DNA of 64,000 bases, from positions 223,776-287,775 of the forward strand of contig NZ_SGNY01000008.1 of the NCBI RefSeq assembly GCF_007002745.1, in the 5' to 3' direction. This document shows, piece after piece, positions 8,690 to 17,222 of this stretch. A program made the position numbers and the translations under genes. Each line of letters begins with the position of its first letter. The first letter of the stretch is position 1. The notes below the pieces were generated by a model. The model ran no database searches. It saw only the letters and a program-made list of their open reading frames with translations, and had not been told where the DNA came from. This DNA comes from Martinezella rhizogenes (GTDB lineage: Bacteria > Pseudomonadota > Alphaproteobacteria > Rhizobiales > Rhizobiaceae).

Positions 8690-11402
8690 CGCAGGGGAGG
8701 GGAGCGAAAACGCCCGTCATGCCGGCGGCAAGGCGGTTGCCGGGCAGCAGACGGCGATGAAGGCGAGTGCCGCGCCCCGGCCCAATGCCGATGTCAGCGC
8801 AGCAGACGCCATTGAAGGCCGTGCCGAAATGCCCGGCTGGCAGAATGCTTTTGTGCTTGGCCCCAATGTGCGCTTTACCCGCACGCCGGAAAGCGTCTTT
8901 AGCCGGCGCATGCCGGTCGAAACCCCGAATATTCCGGAAGAACTCCATAGTCTCGAAGAGGAAGCCGTGGCTGTCGCTGCGCCGGACACGGTGGAGCCGG
9001 AAGTGACGGTGCAGCAGGCTGTTGCATATGAGGATGCTACTGCCCTGTCGCATCAGGTCGTAAAGCCGGCGGAGCAGCGCGTGCCGCCGCAGCGCATGCC
9101 GTTCCTGCCGCAGCCGCCCGATGCGCGCGGTGCCAGGGCGCTGACCTACAAATTGCGTCTCGAGCTTGCGCGCAAGCAGGCGGAAGAAGCCGCGGCCGCC
9201 GCACAGGCGCCAACGGAGGCCGCGCAATCTGTGCCGATGGTGGAAACGCCGGTACAGACGGTATTTGCCGCCGTTCAGCCGCAGCCTGCCGTCCAGCCAG
9301 TTGCTGTGGCGCAGGCCGCCATGCCGGCTGCGTCCGTTCCGGCCTTTGCCGCCCACCTGCCGGATGAGCTGTTTTGGGAAGTCATGACGCTTGATCTGCC
9401 GGGTGCAGCGGTCGAGACCGTTCCCGCCTATCTGCGCGCCAATTTTGCAAATCCGGCTCTTGCAAATCCGACGCTGGCAAATCCTGCTTTGACGAGCCCG
9501 GCGCCGACGGCGTCCATCCCTGCCGTTGCCGTGTCGTCGGCCGCTGCCGTCGTGCTTTCAGCCGAGCCGCCGGTCGTCACCGTGCCGGGCGGCTCCGCGA
9601 TCCGGCTTTACCGGGAAATCGGCGTGCGTCAGGCTGTCGTTCCGGTCGCCACGCCGGCCGCAGAACAGGAAATCGCACCGCAGCCAGTGGCGGAGGAACC
9701 CGTCTTCATCGAGCCGCAGCGGCCGATCGAGCAGGCCCAGCCGATTGAAAGCCAGCCGGTAGCAAGAGTAGCGGCAGAGCCGCGCTTCACGCCACGCGCA
9801 CCCATACAGGCTTCGCAGCCGATGTTCCGCGAAGCGCCGGTCTTTGCCGAGGGAGAATATCAATATCCCTCCATCGATCTCCTGCAGGAAGCCCGCGTCC
9901 AGCAGACCACGACCATGACGCCCGAAGCGCTGGAACAGAGCGCCGGGCTTCTGGAAAGCGTGCTTGAGGATTTCGGCATCAAGGGCGAGATCATCGATGT
10001 CCGCCCCGGCCCGGTCGTGACGCTTTACGAGTTTGAACCCGCCCCCGGCGTCAAATCCTCGCGCGTCATCGGCCTGTCCGATGATATCGCACGCTCCATG
10101 TCGGCGCTCTCGGCCCGTGTCGCCGTTGTGCCCGGCCGCAATGTCATCGGCATCGAGCTGCCGAACCCGGTCCGCGAAACGGTCTATCTGCGTGAATTGA
10201 TCGAAGCGAACGACTATGCCGAAACCCGCCAGAAGCTCGCGCTCTGCCTTGGCAAGACCATCGGCGGCGAGCCTGTCATTGCCGAGCTGGCGAAGATGCC
10301 GCATCTGCTCGTCGCCGGCACCACCGGTTCGGGCAAGTCGGTCGCCATCAACACCATGATCCTGTCGCTGCTCTACCGTCTGAAGCCGGAAGAATGCCGC
10401 CTGATCATGGTCGATCCGAAAATGCTTGAACTGTCGGTTTATGACGGCATTCCGCATCTGTTGACGCCGGTTGTTACCGATCCGAAAAAGGCGGTCATGG
10501 CGCTGAAATGGGCCGTGCGCGAAATGGAAGACCGTTATCGCAAGATGTCGCGTCTCGGCGTGCGCAATATCGACGGTTACAATGCAAGGGCGGCGGCTGC
10601 CCGCGCCAAGGGCGAAACGGTGTTCTGCAACGTGCAGACCGGCTTCGACCGCGCCACCGGCGAGGCGGTTTACGAGCAGGAGGAAATGGACCTTACGGCC
10701 ATGCCTTACATCGTCGTCATCGTTGACGAGATGGCCGACCTGATGATGGTTGCGGGCAAGGAGATCGAAGGGGCGATCCAGCGCCTGGCGCAGATGGCGC
10801 GTGCCGCCGGCATCCACCTCATCATGGCCACGCAGCGCCCGTCGGTCGATGTCATCACCGGCACGATCAAGGCGAACTTCCCGACCCGCATCTCCTTCCA
10901 GGTAACCTCGAAAATCGACAGCCGCACCATCCTTGGCGAACAGGGCGCAGAGCATCTGCTCGGCCAGGGCGACATGCTGCACATGATGGGCGGCGGCCGC
11001 ATCGCCCGTGTCCACGGCCCGTTCGTTTCGGACGAGGAAGTGGAAAAGGTCGTGGCGCATCTGAAGACCCAGGGCCGTCCGGAATATCTCGGCACCGTCA
11101 CCGAAGACGCCGAGGAGGCCGATGAAGAGGCGGAAGAGGACGTGGCAGTCTTCGACAAGACGTCGATGGGCGACGACGACAGCGACGATCTCTATGAAAA
11201 GGCCGTCAAGGTGGTGATGCGCGACAAGAAGTGCTCGACTTCCTATATCCAGCGCCGCCTGTCTGTGGGTTATAACCGCGCTGCCTCGCTGGTGGAGCGC
11301 ATGGAGCAGGAAGGCATTGTCGGCCCTGCAAACCATGTCGGCAAGCGCGCGATTATCGCCGGTGAGCGCGATCCCTATGATGCCATGGGCGCGGACGACT
11401 GA
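8628..11402 (+). CDS. FtsK/SpoIIIE-type DNA translocase without membrane domain
   Basis: Up to 924 residues (924 from ATG 8628, 917 from ATG 8649). Residues 1-420 are a low-complexity Ala/Pro/Gln/Val linker with a small [14 protein letters not shown] repeat near 280. Next come the alpha/beta RecA-like motor domains with Walker [10 protein letters not shown] near 563-571 and Walker [11 protein letters not shown] near 695-704, then the [13 protein letters not shown] segment. The C-terminal winged-helix gamma domain (about 850-920, [25 protein letters not shown]) in known FtsK proteins reads KOPS and contacts XerD. The four N-terminal membrane helices of canonical FtsK are absent. Rhizobia often carry two FtsK-like genes, so this is probably the soluble second copy. 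The start is uncertain (see the upstream ORF). Confidence 0.9.
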   Translation: MMSVHAAMSFSRSRFQNSSNNAGEGSENARHAGGKAVAGQQTAMKASAAPRPNADVSAADAIEGRAEMPGWQNAFVLGPNVRFTRTPESVFSRRMPVETPNIPEELHSLEEEAVAVAAPDTVEPEVTVQQAVAYEDATALSHQVVKPAEQRVPPQRMPFLPQPPDARGARALTYKLRLELARKQAEEAAAAAQAPTEAAQSVPMVETPVQTVFAAVQPQPAVQPVAVAQAAMPAASVPAFAAHLPDELFWEVMTLDLPGAAVETVPAYLRANFANPALANPTLANPALTSPAPTASIPAVAVSSAAAVVLSAEPPVVTVPGGSAIRLYREIGVRQAVVPVATPAAEQEIAPQPVAEEPVFIEPQRPIEQAQPIESQPVARVAAEPRFTPRAPIQASQPMFREAPVFAEGEYQYPSIDLLQEARVQQTTTMTPEALEQSAGLLESVLEDFGIKGEIIDVRPGPVVTLYEFEPAPGVKSSRVIGLSDDIARSMSALSARVAVVPGRNVIGIELPNPVRETVYLRELIEANDYAETRQKLALCLGKTIGGEPVIAELAKMPHLLVAGTTGSGKSVAINTMILSLLYRLKPEECRLIMVDPKMLELSVYDGIPHLLTPVVTDPKKAVMALKWAVREMEDRYRKMSRLGVRNIDGYNARAAAARAKGETVFCNVQTGFDRATGEAVYEQEEMDLTAMPYIVVIVDEMADLMMVAGKEIEGAIQRLAQMARAAGIHLIMATQRPSVDVITGTIKANFPTRISFQVTSKIDSRTILGEQGAEHLLGQGDMLHMMGGGRIARVHGPFVSDEEVEKVVAHLKTQGRPEYLGTVTEDAEEADEEAEEDVAVFDKTSMGDDDSDDLYEKAVKVVMRDKKCSTSYIQRRLSVGYNRAASLVERMEQEGIVGPANHVGKRAIIAGERDPYDAMGADD

Positions 11403-11493
11403 TTGATTATTCGGGACGCGATATTCGATTGCAAAAACGCGCTCCGTGAATAGCCTGTGCGGCATGGATTCTGGAATCGGGAGGGTTCCCCGC

Positions 11494-12570
11494 ATGTCGC
11501 ACAGCAATGAAAACGTCGCCGTTCTCGCAAGGCTGGATGAGCTGGAGCGGTTCTGCCGCAGCACCTTCCTCGCAGCCGGCACGGATGACGAGACGGCCGA
11601 TGCCGCAACCCGCGCCATGATGCATGGCACAAGGCTCGGCGTCGACAGCCACGGCGTGCGCCTGCTTGCCCATTACATCACCGCCCTTGAAGGCGGACGT
11701 CTCAATCGGCGGCCGCAGATCCGCCGCGTCTCCGGCTTCGGTGCGGTGGAGACCATCGATGCCGACCATGCCCATGGCGCCCGCGCCACCTATGCGGCGA
11801 TGGACAATGCCATGGCGCTGGCTGAAAAATTCGGCATCGGCGCGGTGGCAATCCGCAACTCCTCGCATTTCGGCCCCGCCGGCGCCTATGCGCTGGAAGC
11901 GGCGCGGCAGGGTTACATCGGCCTTGCCTTCTGCAATTCCGACAGTTTCGTGCGCCTGCATGATGGCGCGATGCGTTTCCACGGCACCAATCCGATTGCC
12001 GTCGGTGTGCCGGCGGCGGATGACATGCCCTGGCTGCTGGACATGGCCACCAGTGCCGTGCCCTATAATCGCGTTCTGCTTTACCGCAGCCTCGAACAGC
12101 AATTGCCTGACGGTGTCGCGTCTGACGGTGATGGCGTCGACACGCAGAACCCCCATGCCGTTGAAATGCTGGCACCGCTCGGCAGCGCATTCGGCTTCAA
12201 GGGCGCGGCCTTGGCGGGCATGGTGGAGATTTTCAGCGCCGTTCTCAGCGGCATGAAGCTCAGTTTCGATATAGATCCCATGGGCGGGCCCGATTTTTCC
12301 ACGCCGCGTGGCCTTGGAGCCTTTGTTCTGGCGCTGAAGCCGGAAGCCTTCCTTGAACGCGAAGTGTTCGACGAGGGCATGAAACGTTATCTCGAAGTGC
12401 TGCGCGGCTCGCCCGTGCGCGAGGACTGCAAGGTCATGGCCCCGGGCGACCGGGAATGGGCGGTGGCGGCAAGACGGGAACGGGAAGGCGCGCCTGTCGA
12501 TCCCGTTACCCGCGCGGCTTTTTCCGAACTGGCGTCGAAATTCTCGATCGTGCCGCCCGCCTATCATTAA
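11494..12570 (+). CDS. Ldh2-family (malate/L-lactate/ureidoglycolate type) NAD(P) dehydrogenase
   Basis: About 358 residues from ATG 11494, chosen because GGGAGGG (11479-11485) sits 8 nt upstream; a longer frame from 11446 has no such site. Family motifs: SHGVRLLAHYITALEGG (residues 40-60), NSSHFGPAGAYALEAA near 120 and FHGTNPIAVGVPA near 160. The Ldh2 family reduces or oxidises 2-hydroxy acids with NAD(P), including malate, sulfolactate, delta-piperideine-2-carboxylate and ureidoglycolate. The substrate cannot be assigned from sequence. It stands alone, convergent with the GGDEF/EAL gene 18 bp away. Confidence 0.85.
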   Translation: MSHSNENVAVLARLDELERFCRSTFLAAGTDDETADAATRAMMHGTRLGVDSHGVRLLAHYITALEGGRLNRRPQIRRVSGFGAVETIDADHAHGARATYAAMDNAMALAEKFGIGAVAIRNSSHFGPAGAYALEAARQGYIGLAFCNSDSFVRLHDGAMRFHGTNPIAVGVPAADDMPWLLDMATSAVPYNRVLLYRSLEQQLPDGVASDGDGVDTQNPHAVEMLAPLGSAFGFKGAALAGMVEIFSAVLSGMKLSFDIDPMGGPDFSTPRGLGAFVLALKPEAFLEREVFDEGMKRYLEVLRGSPVREDCKVMAPGDREWAVAARREREGAPVDPVTRAAFSELASKFSIVPPAYH

Positions 12571-12588
12571 GGCAGGGCCCGCAGCCCG

Positions 12589-14655
12589 TCAGGCGGGGCG
12601 CAGCAGCATGTTGGGACGCGGGTAGGGGGCTTTTGCCGCCCCCAGCCTTTCGGCGACGACCGGGCGTCCGAGATAATAGCCCTGCGCATAATCGATCTCC
12701 AGCTGGCGCACCAGCCGCAGCTGCTCTTCCGTCTCCACGCCTTCGATGAGGATCTTGTGGCCGCGGTTGCGGATGAGGCGGATCATGTCCTGCAGCATCG
12801 CCCGGCCGCGCGGCGTGTTGCTGTCATGCAGGAAGGAGCGGTCGATCTTGACGGTGTCGAAATCGGTCATGCGCAGCCAGGAAAGGCCGGCAAACCCGGT
12901 TCCGAAATCATCGAGCCAGATGTTGATGCCGAGCGTTTTAAGATCGTTCAGGCAGCGCAGCACATCCGAATGCATCTCCATATCCACACCTTCGGTGATC
13001 TCGAAGGCGAGCCTGTTACCGGCGATGCCGGCCTCGACGAGGATTGCCGCAACCGAAGTGGCAAAGCCCGGGTTTTTCAGCTGCATGGGGGATACGTTGA
13101 CGCTGACCACGGCCACCGGGTCCTCAGCAAGAATCTGCTTGCAGGCGGTCTTGATCGTCCAGAGGCCGAGTTCCATGATCGTACCGGTGCGCTCGGCAAT
13201 CGGAATGAAGATGCCCGGTGAAACGGCACTGCCATCGAGCAGGCGAAGCCGCATCAGCGCTTCGACGCCTGGCGTTTCATTGGTCGAGACGTTGAGGATC
13301 GGCTGGTAGACGAGGGAAATGAGGTTTTCCGCAATGGCGATCTTCAGGAGAGCGGCGATGTTTTCCGTCTCGTCGCTGGTTTGCGGATCGTCCGGATCGA
13401 ACAGCTTCATGCAGTTGCGGCCATTGCCCTTGGCGATGTAGAGCGCCCGGTCGGCCTCGTTGATGATTTTCTCCAGCTTGCCATCCGGATTGGGGCGGGT
13501 GAAGGACGCGCCGATGCTAACGGTGACGACGAAGGTGCCATCCCGGCGCTGGTCGTGGGCAAGCGCCAGGTCCTCGACGGTGTGGCGGATCGTTTCGGCC
13601 AGCTCGCCCACCTGCTGCTTGGATTTGAACGGCACGAGAACGATGAATTCCTCACCGCCATAACGGCCGATGGAAGCGCCATGTCCGGCGATCGCATCCT
13701 GCAGCGCATTGCCGACTGTCACCAGGCACTTGTCGCCTTCCTGGTGGCCATAGCGGTCATTGTATTTCTTGAAGAAGTCGACATCGATGAGGAGAACGGC
13801 AAAGCCCTCCTCCTTCTTGCTCCAATTGTCCCACAGCAGGCGCAACTGATGGTCGATGGCGCGACGGTTCTGCAGGCCCGTGAGCGAATCCGTATTGGAA
13901 AGCCGCAGCAGCGCCTGGCCGCGTTCATCTGCCGCCTTCTGCTGGGCCTTGGCCTCCAGCGCGTTGAGAAAGACGTGATAGCGCTCCCGGTTCAGGTTCC
14001 AGTTCACATAGGAGGTGAAGACGAAGCAGGAAATGTAGAACGTACCGAAAGCCACCTTGTAGAACACATCTTCGGGAAACTGCGTCACCGCCAGAAAATA
14101 GGTGACGAGGATGATGCCTGACGACACGAGCGACAGATGGAAGCGGAAGGTGAAGAACAGGTTGGCGCCCATCATGAAGATCGCCCCGAAAACCATGTAA
14201 TAGGACATGTTTTCGAGGTTGTCGGTCAAAAGCGAAGGCAGCAGCCAGCCAATATAGCCCATGACGAGCGCAGTGGCGCAGGTGAGGTCGAGCGCTGCGG
14301 TGCTGGCGCCCCGGCGCAGCTGGATCTCCAGCGTCAGCAGTGATGAGATGACCACCAGCAGGCGGGCGATGATGGCGTAAAACGCGACGTCGGGGATTAG
14401 AATAATGTCGGTGACGGCAAATAGCAGATAGATGAAAACGGCCGTCCACAGGCCCTGTCTGATCGAACCACGGCGGCTACGCTCACCTTCCTGCTGGTAA
14501 AGGGCAAGAAGTTCATCAGAAAACCGGGAGTCCGGCCGCCGATAGTCTTGCTGTCCACTCACCTCTCCCAACCTGTGCCTCATGCACTTTCCCATAGTGT
14601 TGCGTATACTTTTTAAGTAACTGCTTATTCCACTTTTCCGTGTGCTCATGCACAC
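12589..14655 (-). CDS. Membrane GGDEF-EAL c-di-GMP enzyme
   Basis: Up to 688 residues starting at GTG 14653-14655, with ATG two codons later; AAGGA lies 9 nt upstream. Residues 65-220 hold five or six membrane helices, a sensor-like region I do not recognise. A GGDEF domain follows with the active-site variant GGEEF (333-337), and then an EAL domain with EALMR (465-469), VNVSP, EITEG, DDFGTG (582-587), the catalytic-site KIDRS Lys and EGVET all present. Both domains look catalytically complete. No RxxD inhibition site precedes GGEEF, so product inhibition may be absent. Divergent from the methyltransferase gene across about 240 bp. Confidence 0.9.
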   Translation of the reverse strand: MCMSTRKSGISSYLKSIRNTMGKCMRHRLGEVSGQQDYRRPDSRFSDELLALYQQEGERSRRGSIRQGLWTAVFIYLLFAVTDIILIPDVAFYAIIARLLVVISSLLTLEIQLRRGASTAALDLTCATALVMGYIGWLLPSLLTDNLENMSYYMVFGAIFMMGANLFFTFRFHLSLVSSGIILVTYFLAVTQFPEDVFYKVAFGTFYISCFVFTSYVNWNLNRERYHVFLNALEAKAQQKAADERGQALLRLSNTDSLTGLQNRRAIDHQLRLLWDNWSKKEEGFAVLLIDVDFFKKYNDRYGHQEGDKCLVTVGNALQDAIAGHGASIGRYGGEEFIVLVPFKSKQQVGELAETIRHTVEDLALAHDQRRDGTFVVTVSIGASFTRPNPDGKLEKIINEADRALYIAKGNGRNCMKLFDPDDPQTSDETENIAALLKIAIAENLISLVYQPILNVSTNETPGVEALMRLRLLDGSAVSPGIFIPIAERTGTIMELGLWTIKTACKQILAEDPVAVVSVNVSPMQLKNPGFATSVAAILVEAGIAGNRLAFEITEGVDMEMHSDVLRCLNDLKTLGINIWLDDFGTGFAGLSWLRMTDFDTVKIDRSFLHDSNTPRGRAMLQDMIRLIRNRGHKILIEGVETEEQLRLVRQLEIDYAQGYYLGRPVVAERLGAAKAPYPRPNMLLRPA

Positions 14656-14898
14656 GGTGCGGGTTCCTTTCCATCTCTTTCGATATGTGTGCAGAACCGG
14701 GAAAGGAAGAACGCATCATACGGCCGCAACATTAAGTTTCACTAAATTGCGTATCCGTTTTCTCCTCCGCCCACGAGTGTGACCAAAAAAATACGCTAAT
14801 GTAGAAATCTATCCCTACACCGCTCAAAATTTGAAAGCGAGTGGCGTTCCGTCTTCCAGAAACGTATAGTTAACAATGTGTTAATACTGGAGGCTGAA

Positions 14899-15945
14899 GT
14901 GGTGCGGGTAAAGAAGAAAAATCTGGACGGGGCAAGTCTGATCACCCCTGATACTGTCGCAAAAGAGATTTTTGCACGCAGAACCGAAACATTCGATGAG
15001 CAGTTCGCAGTTGCGAAAGCAGAGATTGCCATCATTCTCGAATTGGCACAGCAGCAATTCGACAATGGTGTTTTAGCACGTGAGATAATACATCGGACGG
15101 CAGGCGCGCTGCATGGATTGCGCGATAAACTCCACTCCAGCGTGTGGGCGGAACTGATCCCGCTGGTACAGAATCACGCCGTGTCGGAGCATTTTCTCGA
15201 AGATCCCTTCACCCGGTGGTCGTTTGAAAAGCCGAGGGGCTATTCGGGCGACGCCCAGTTGCTCGATTTCATCTACGGTCACGACAGCGTTGCCGAACAG
15301 GTGAAAAACGCCTCCCCGCTGGGGGCCGCCCTTTACGATTATACGAAGGATGCCAGCTCCTCGGTTGCCGTGCGCGAGCGGCGGGACCTGCTGACGCGGT
15401 TCGTGGATGAGGCCGCCGCCCGCCATGGCGAGGAGACGGAAATCCTCACCATTGCCTCCGGCCACCTGCGCGAGGCCGATGCTTCTGTGGCGCTGAAAGA
15501 GGGCAGGATCAAGCGCTGGGTGGCGCTGGATCAGGATCCCTTGAGCGTTGGCTCCGTCGCCCGTGATTTCGGCGGCCGCGGTGTGGAGGCAATTGACGGT
15601 TCGGTGCGCGATATCGTGCTGCGCACGCAGGAGCTCGGCAGCTTCGATCTGATCTATGCGGCCGGCCTTTATGATTATCTGAACGACCGCGTGGCGATCA
15701 AGCTGACACGGCGCTGCATGGAGATGCTGAAGCCCGGCGGCATGTTCCTCTTCGCCAACTTCTCCGAAGATATCGTCGTCGACGGCTATATGGAGACCTT
15801 CATGAACTGGGCACTGCTGCTGCGCTCGAAGGCGGATATGTGGCGGATCATCAATGCCAGCGCCGATCCTGCAAATATCGAGGCGGAGGTGTTCTTCGGC
15901 GAGAACCACAATATCGTCTATGCGACGATGCGTAAGAAGGCGTGA
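14899..15945 (+). CDS. SAM-dependent methyltransferase of unknown substrate
   Basis: About 348 residues. I start at GTG 14899 (or 14902), because TGGAGG (14888-14893) lies 5-8 nt upstream; a GTG at 14878 is possible but has no site. An N-terminal helical region of about 150 residues with the EKPRGYSGDAQLLDFIYG motif is followed by a class I SAM fold: motif I ILTIASGHLREAD, VALDQDPLSV, then FDLIYAAGLYDYL and LKPGGMFLFANF. Methyltransferases of this shape include those of the PhcB type that make fatty-acid methyl-ester signals, but similarity is too general to claim that. Divergent from a c-di-GMP enzyme gene. Confidence 0.75.
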   Translation: MVRVKKKNLDGASLITPDTVAKEIFARRTETFDEQFAVAKAEIAIILELAQQQFDNGVLAREIIHRTAGALHGLRDKLHSSVWAELIPLVQNHAVSEHFLEDPFTRWSFEKPRGYSGDAQLLDFIYGHDSVAEQVKNASPLGAALYDYTKDASSSVAVRERRDLLTRFVDEAAARHGEETEILTIASGHLREADASVALKEGRIKRWVALDQDPLSVGSVARDFGGRGVEAIDGSVRDIVLRTQELGSFDLIYAAGLYDYLNDRVAIKLTRRCMEMLKPGGMFLFANFSEDIVVDGYMETFMNWALLLRSKADMWRIINASADPANIEAEVFFGENHNIVYATMRKKA

Positions 15946-15999
15946 GATAGAAAGCCGCTCGTTATTCCCTCATGGGAAGCGAGCGCGTGCCGCCTGTTT

Positions 16000-16118
16000 C
16001 TTCTCCCCGCCGGGGAGAAGTCCACGGCAGCGGGATGAGGGGGGCAAGGGTGCGATCTATCGCTGACGTTGCCCCCTCATCCGACCCTTCGGGCCACCTT
16101 CTCCCCGGCGGGGAGAAG
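16000..16118. repeat. RIME-like palindromic intergenic repeat
   Basis: Two near-identical palindromes, CTTCTCCCCGCCGGGGAGAAG-type units at 16000-16020 and 16098-16118, flank a 77-bp spacer that contains a further inverted pair (GATGAGGGGGGCAA and TTGCCCCCTCATC). The architecture of two palindromes about 80 bp apart matches the Rhizobium intergenic mosaic elements. It lies between the methyltransferase and the cupin gene and may also act as a terminator. Confidence 0.75.
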
Positions 16119-16229
16119 AAATGCGCGGCGACGTCGTGCCCCATTTCGTCACTCGCCCCTCACCAATAACCATTTGATTAAACCATATCGCGGCCTTAAG
16201 AATCCGCGCCTGATGCGTTGCAGAATGGA

Positions 16230-17054
16230 ATGGCTGAAATGAAGAGATATTATTCGGATATGGGCGGTCTGTCGGGGCAGACGGAACTGCTGTCGAGCAA
16301 GGCTGTTTTCAAGACCGCCTATGCGGTCATCCCCAAGACCGTGATGTCTGATATCGTGACAAGCGTGCTGCCGCACTGGACCGGCACGCGGGCCTGGATC
16401 ATCGCCCGGCCGATGACGGGTTTTTCCGAGACTTTCGCGCAATATATCGTCGAAGTGCAGCCCGGTGGCGGCAGTGAGCGGCCGGAGCCGGACGAGCGGG
16501 CGCAGGCGGCGATCTTCGTCGTCGATGGCGAAATGACCGTGACCTTCGAGGGCGCGCAGCATGCGTTGCGGGAGGGCTCGTTCGCCTACCTGCCGGCCGG
16601 TGCGCGCTGGCAGATCACAAACTCGGGCAAGGCGCCCGTCAAGTTCCATTGGGTCCGCAAGGTGTTTCAGGCGGTTGACGGGCTGGAGGCCCCGCCGGCG
16701 ATCTTTTCGCATGAAGACGAGATCGCCATGTCGGCCATGCCCGATACCGAGGGCAAATGGGCGACGACGCGCTTCATCGATCCCGAAGACGTACGTTACG
16801 ACATGCACCTCAACATCGTCACCTTCCAGCCGGGTGCGACCATTCCCTTCATGGAAACCCATGTGATGGAACATGGTCTTTACGTGCTGGAGGGCAAGGC
16901 GGTCTATCGGCTGAACGAAGACTGGGTGGAAGTTGAGGCGGGTGACTTCATGTGGCTGCGCGCCTATTGCCCACAGGCCTGTTATGCGGGCGGCCCGGGC
17001 CGGTTCCGTTACCTGCTCTACAAGGATGTGAACCGTCACGTGAAGCTCTGGTAA
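16230..17054 (+). CDS. allE: (S)-ureidoglycine aminohydrolase (double cupin)
   Basis: About 274 residues from ATG 16230 (16239 is also possible; both have weak ribosome sites). It is a bicupin of the YlbA/AllE family that converts (S)-ureidoglycine, the product of allantoate amidohydrolase, to (S)-ureidoglycolate plus ammonia with Mn2+. Family marks: the opening YYSDMGGLSGQTELLSSKAV, HWTGTRAWIIARPMTGFSET, and the second-cupin metal site MHLNIVTFQPGATIPFMETH...MEHGLYVLEG. No other allantoin-pathway gene is adjacent in this window, so the rest of the pathway must lie elsewhere. Confidence 0.9.
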   Translation: MAEMKRYYSDMGGLSGQTELLSSKAVFKTAYAVIPKTVMSDIVTSVLPHWTGTRAWIIARPMTGFSETFAQYIVEVQPGGGSERPEPDERAQAAIFVVDGEMTVTFEGAQHALREGSFAYLPAGARWQITNSGKAPVKFHWVRKVFQAVDGLEAPPAIFSHEDEIAMSAMPDTEGKWATTRFIDPEDVRYDMHLNIVTFQPGATIPFMETHVMEHGLYVLEGKAVYRLNEDWVEVEAGDFMWLRAYCPQACYAGGPGRFRYLLYKDVNRHVKLW

Positions 17055-17222
17055 AGGGCATCCCGGCGGCGAAATCCGTGAATTATCGCGCAATCCGGCG
17101 GGTTGCGCGATAAATGCTTGCGTTAAATCGAATATCCCTAATAAATCCACATATGCGGACGGTCGTCGCCGTGCCGCACCATTTGGCATCCGCCTGCATC
17201 TCCCCTTGAGAAGACTGCCCGT

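Noticed and set aside
9558..11630. 690-codon open frame on the minus strand
   Set aside because: Antisense to the ftsK-like gene, which has full domain support.
14878..14898. GTG 14878 as start of the methyltransferase
   Set aside because: The ribosome site TGGAGG lies downstream of it and fits GTG 14899 or 14902 instead.
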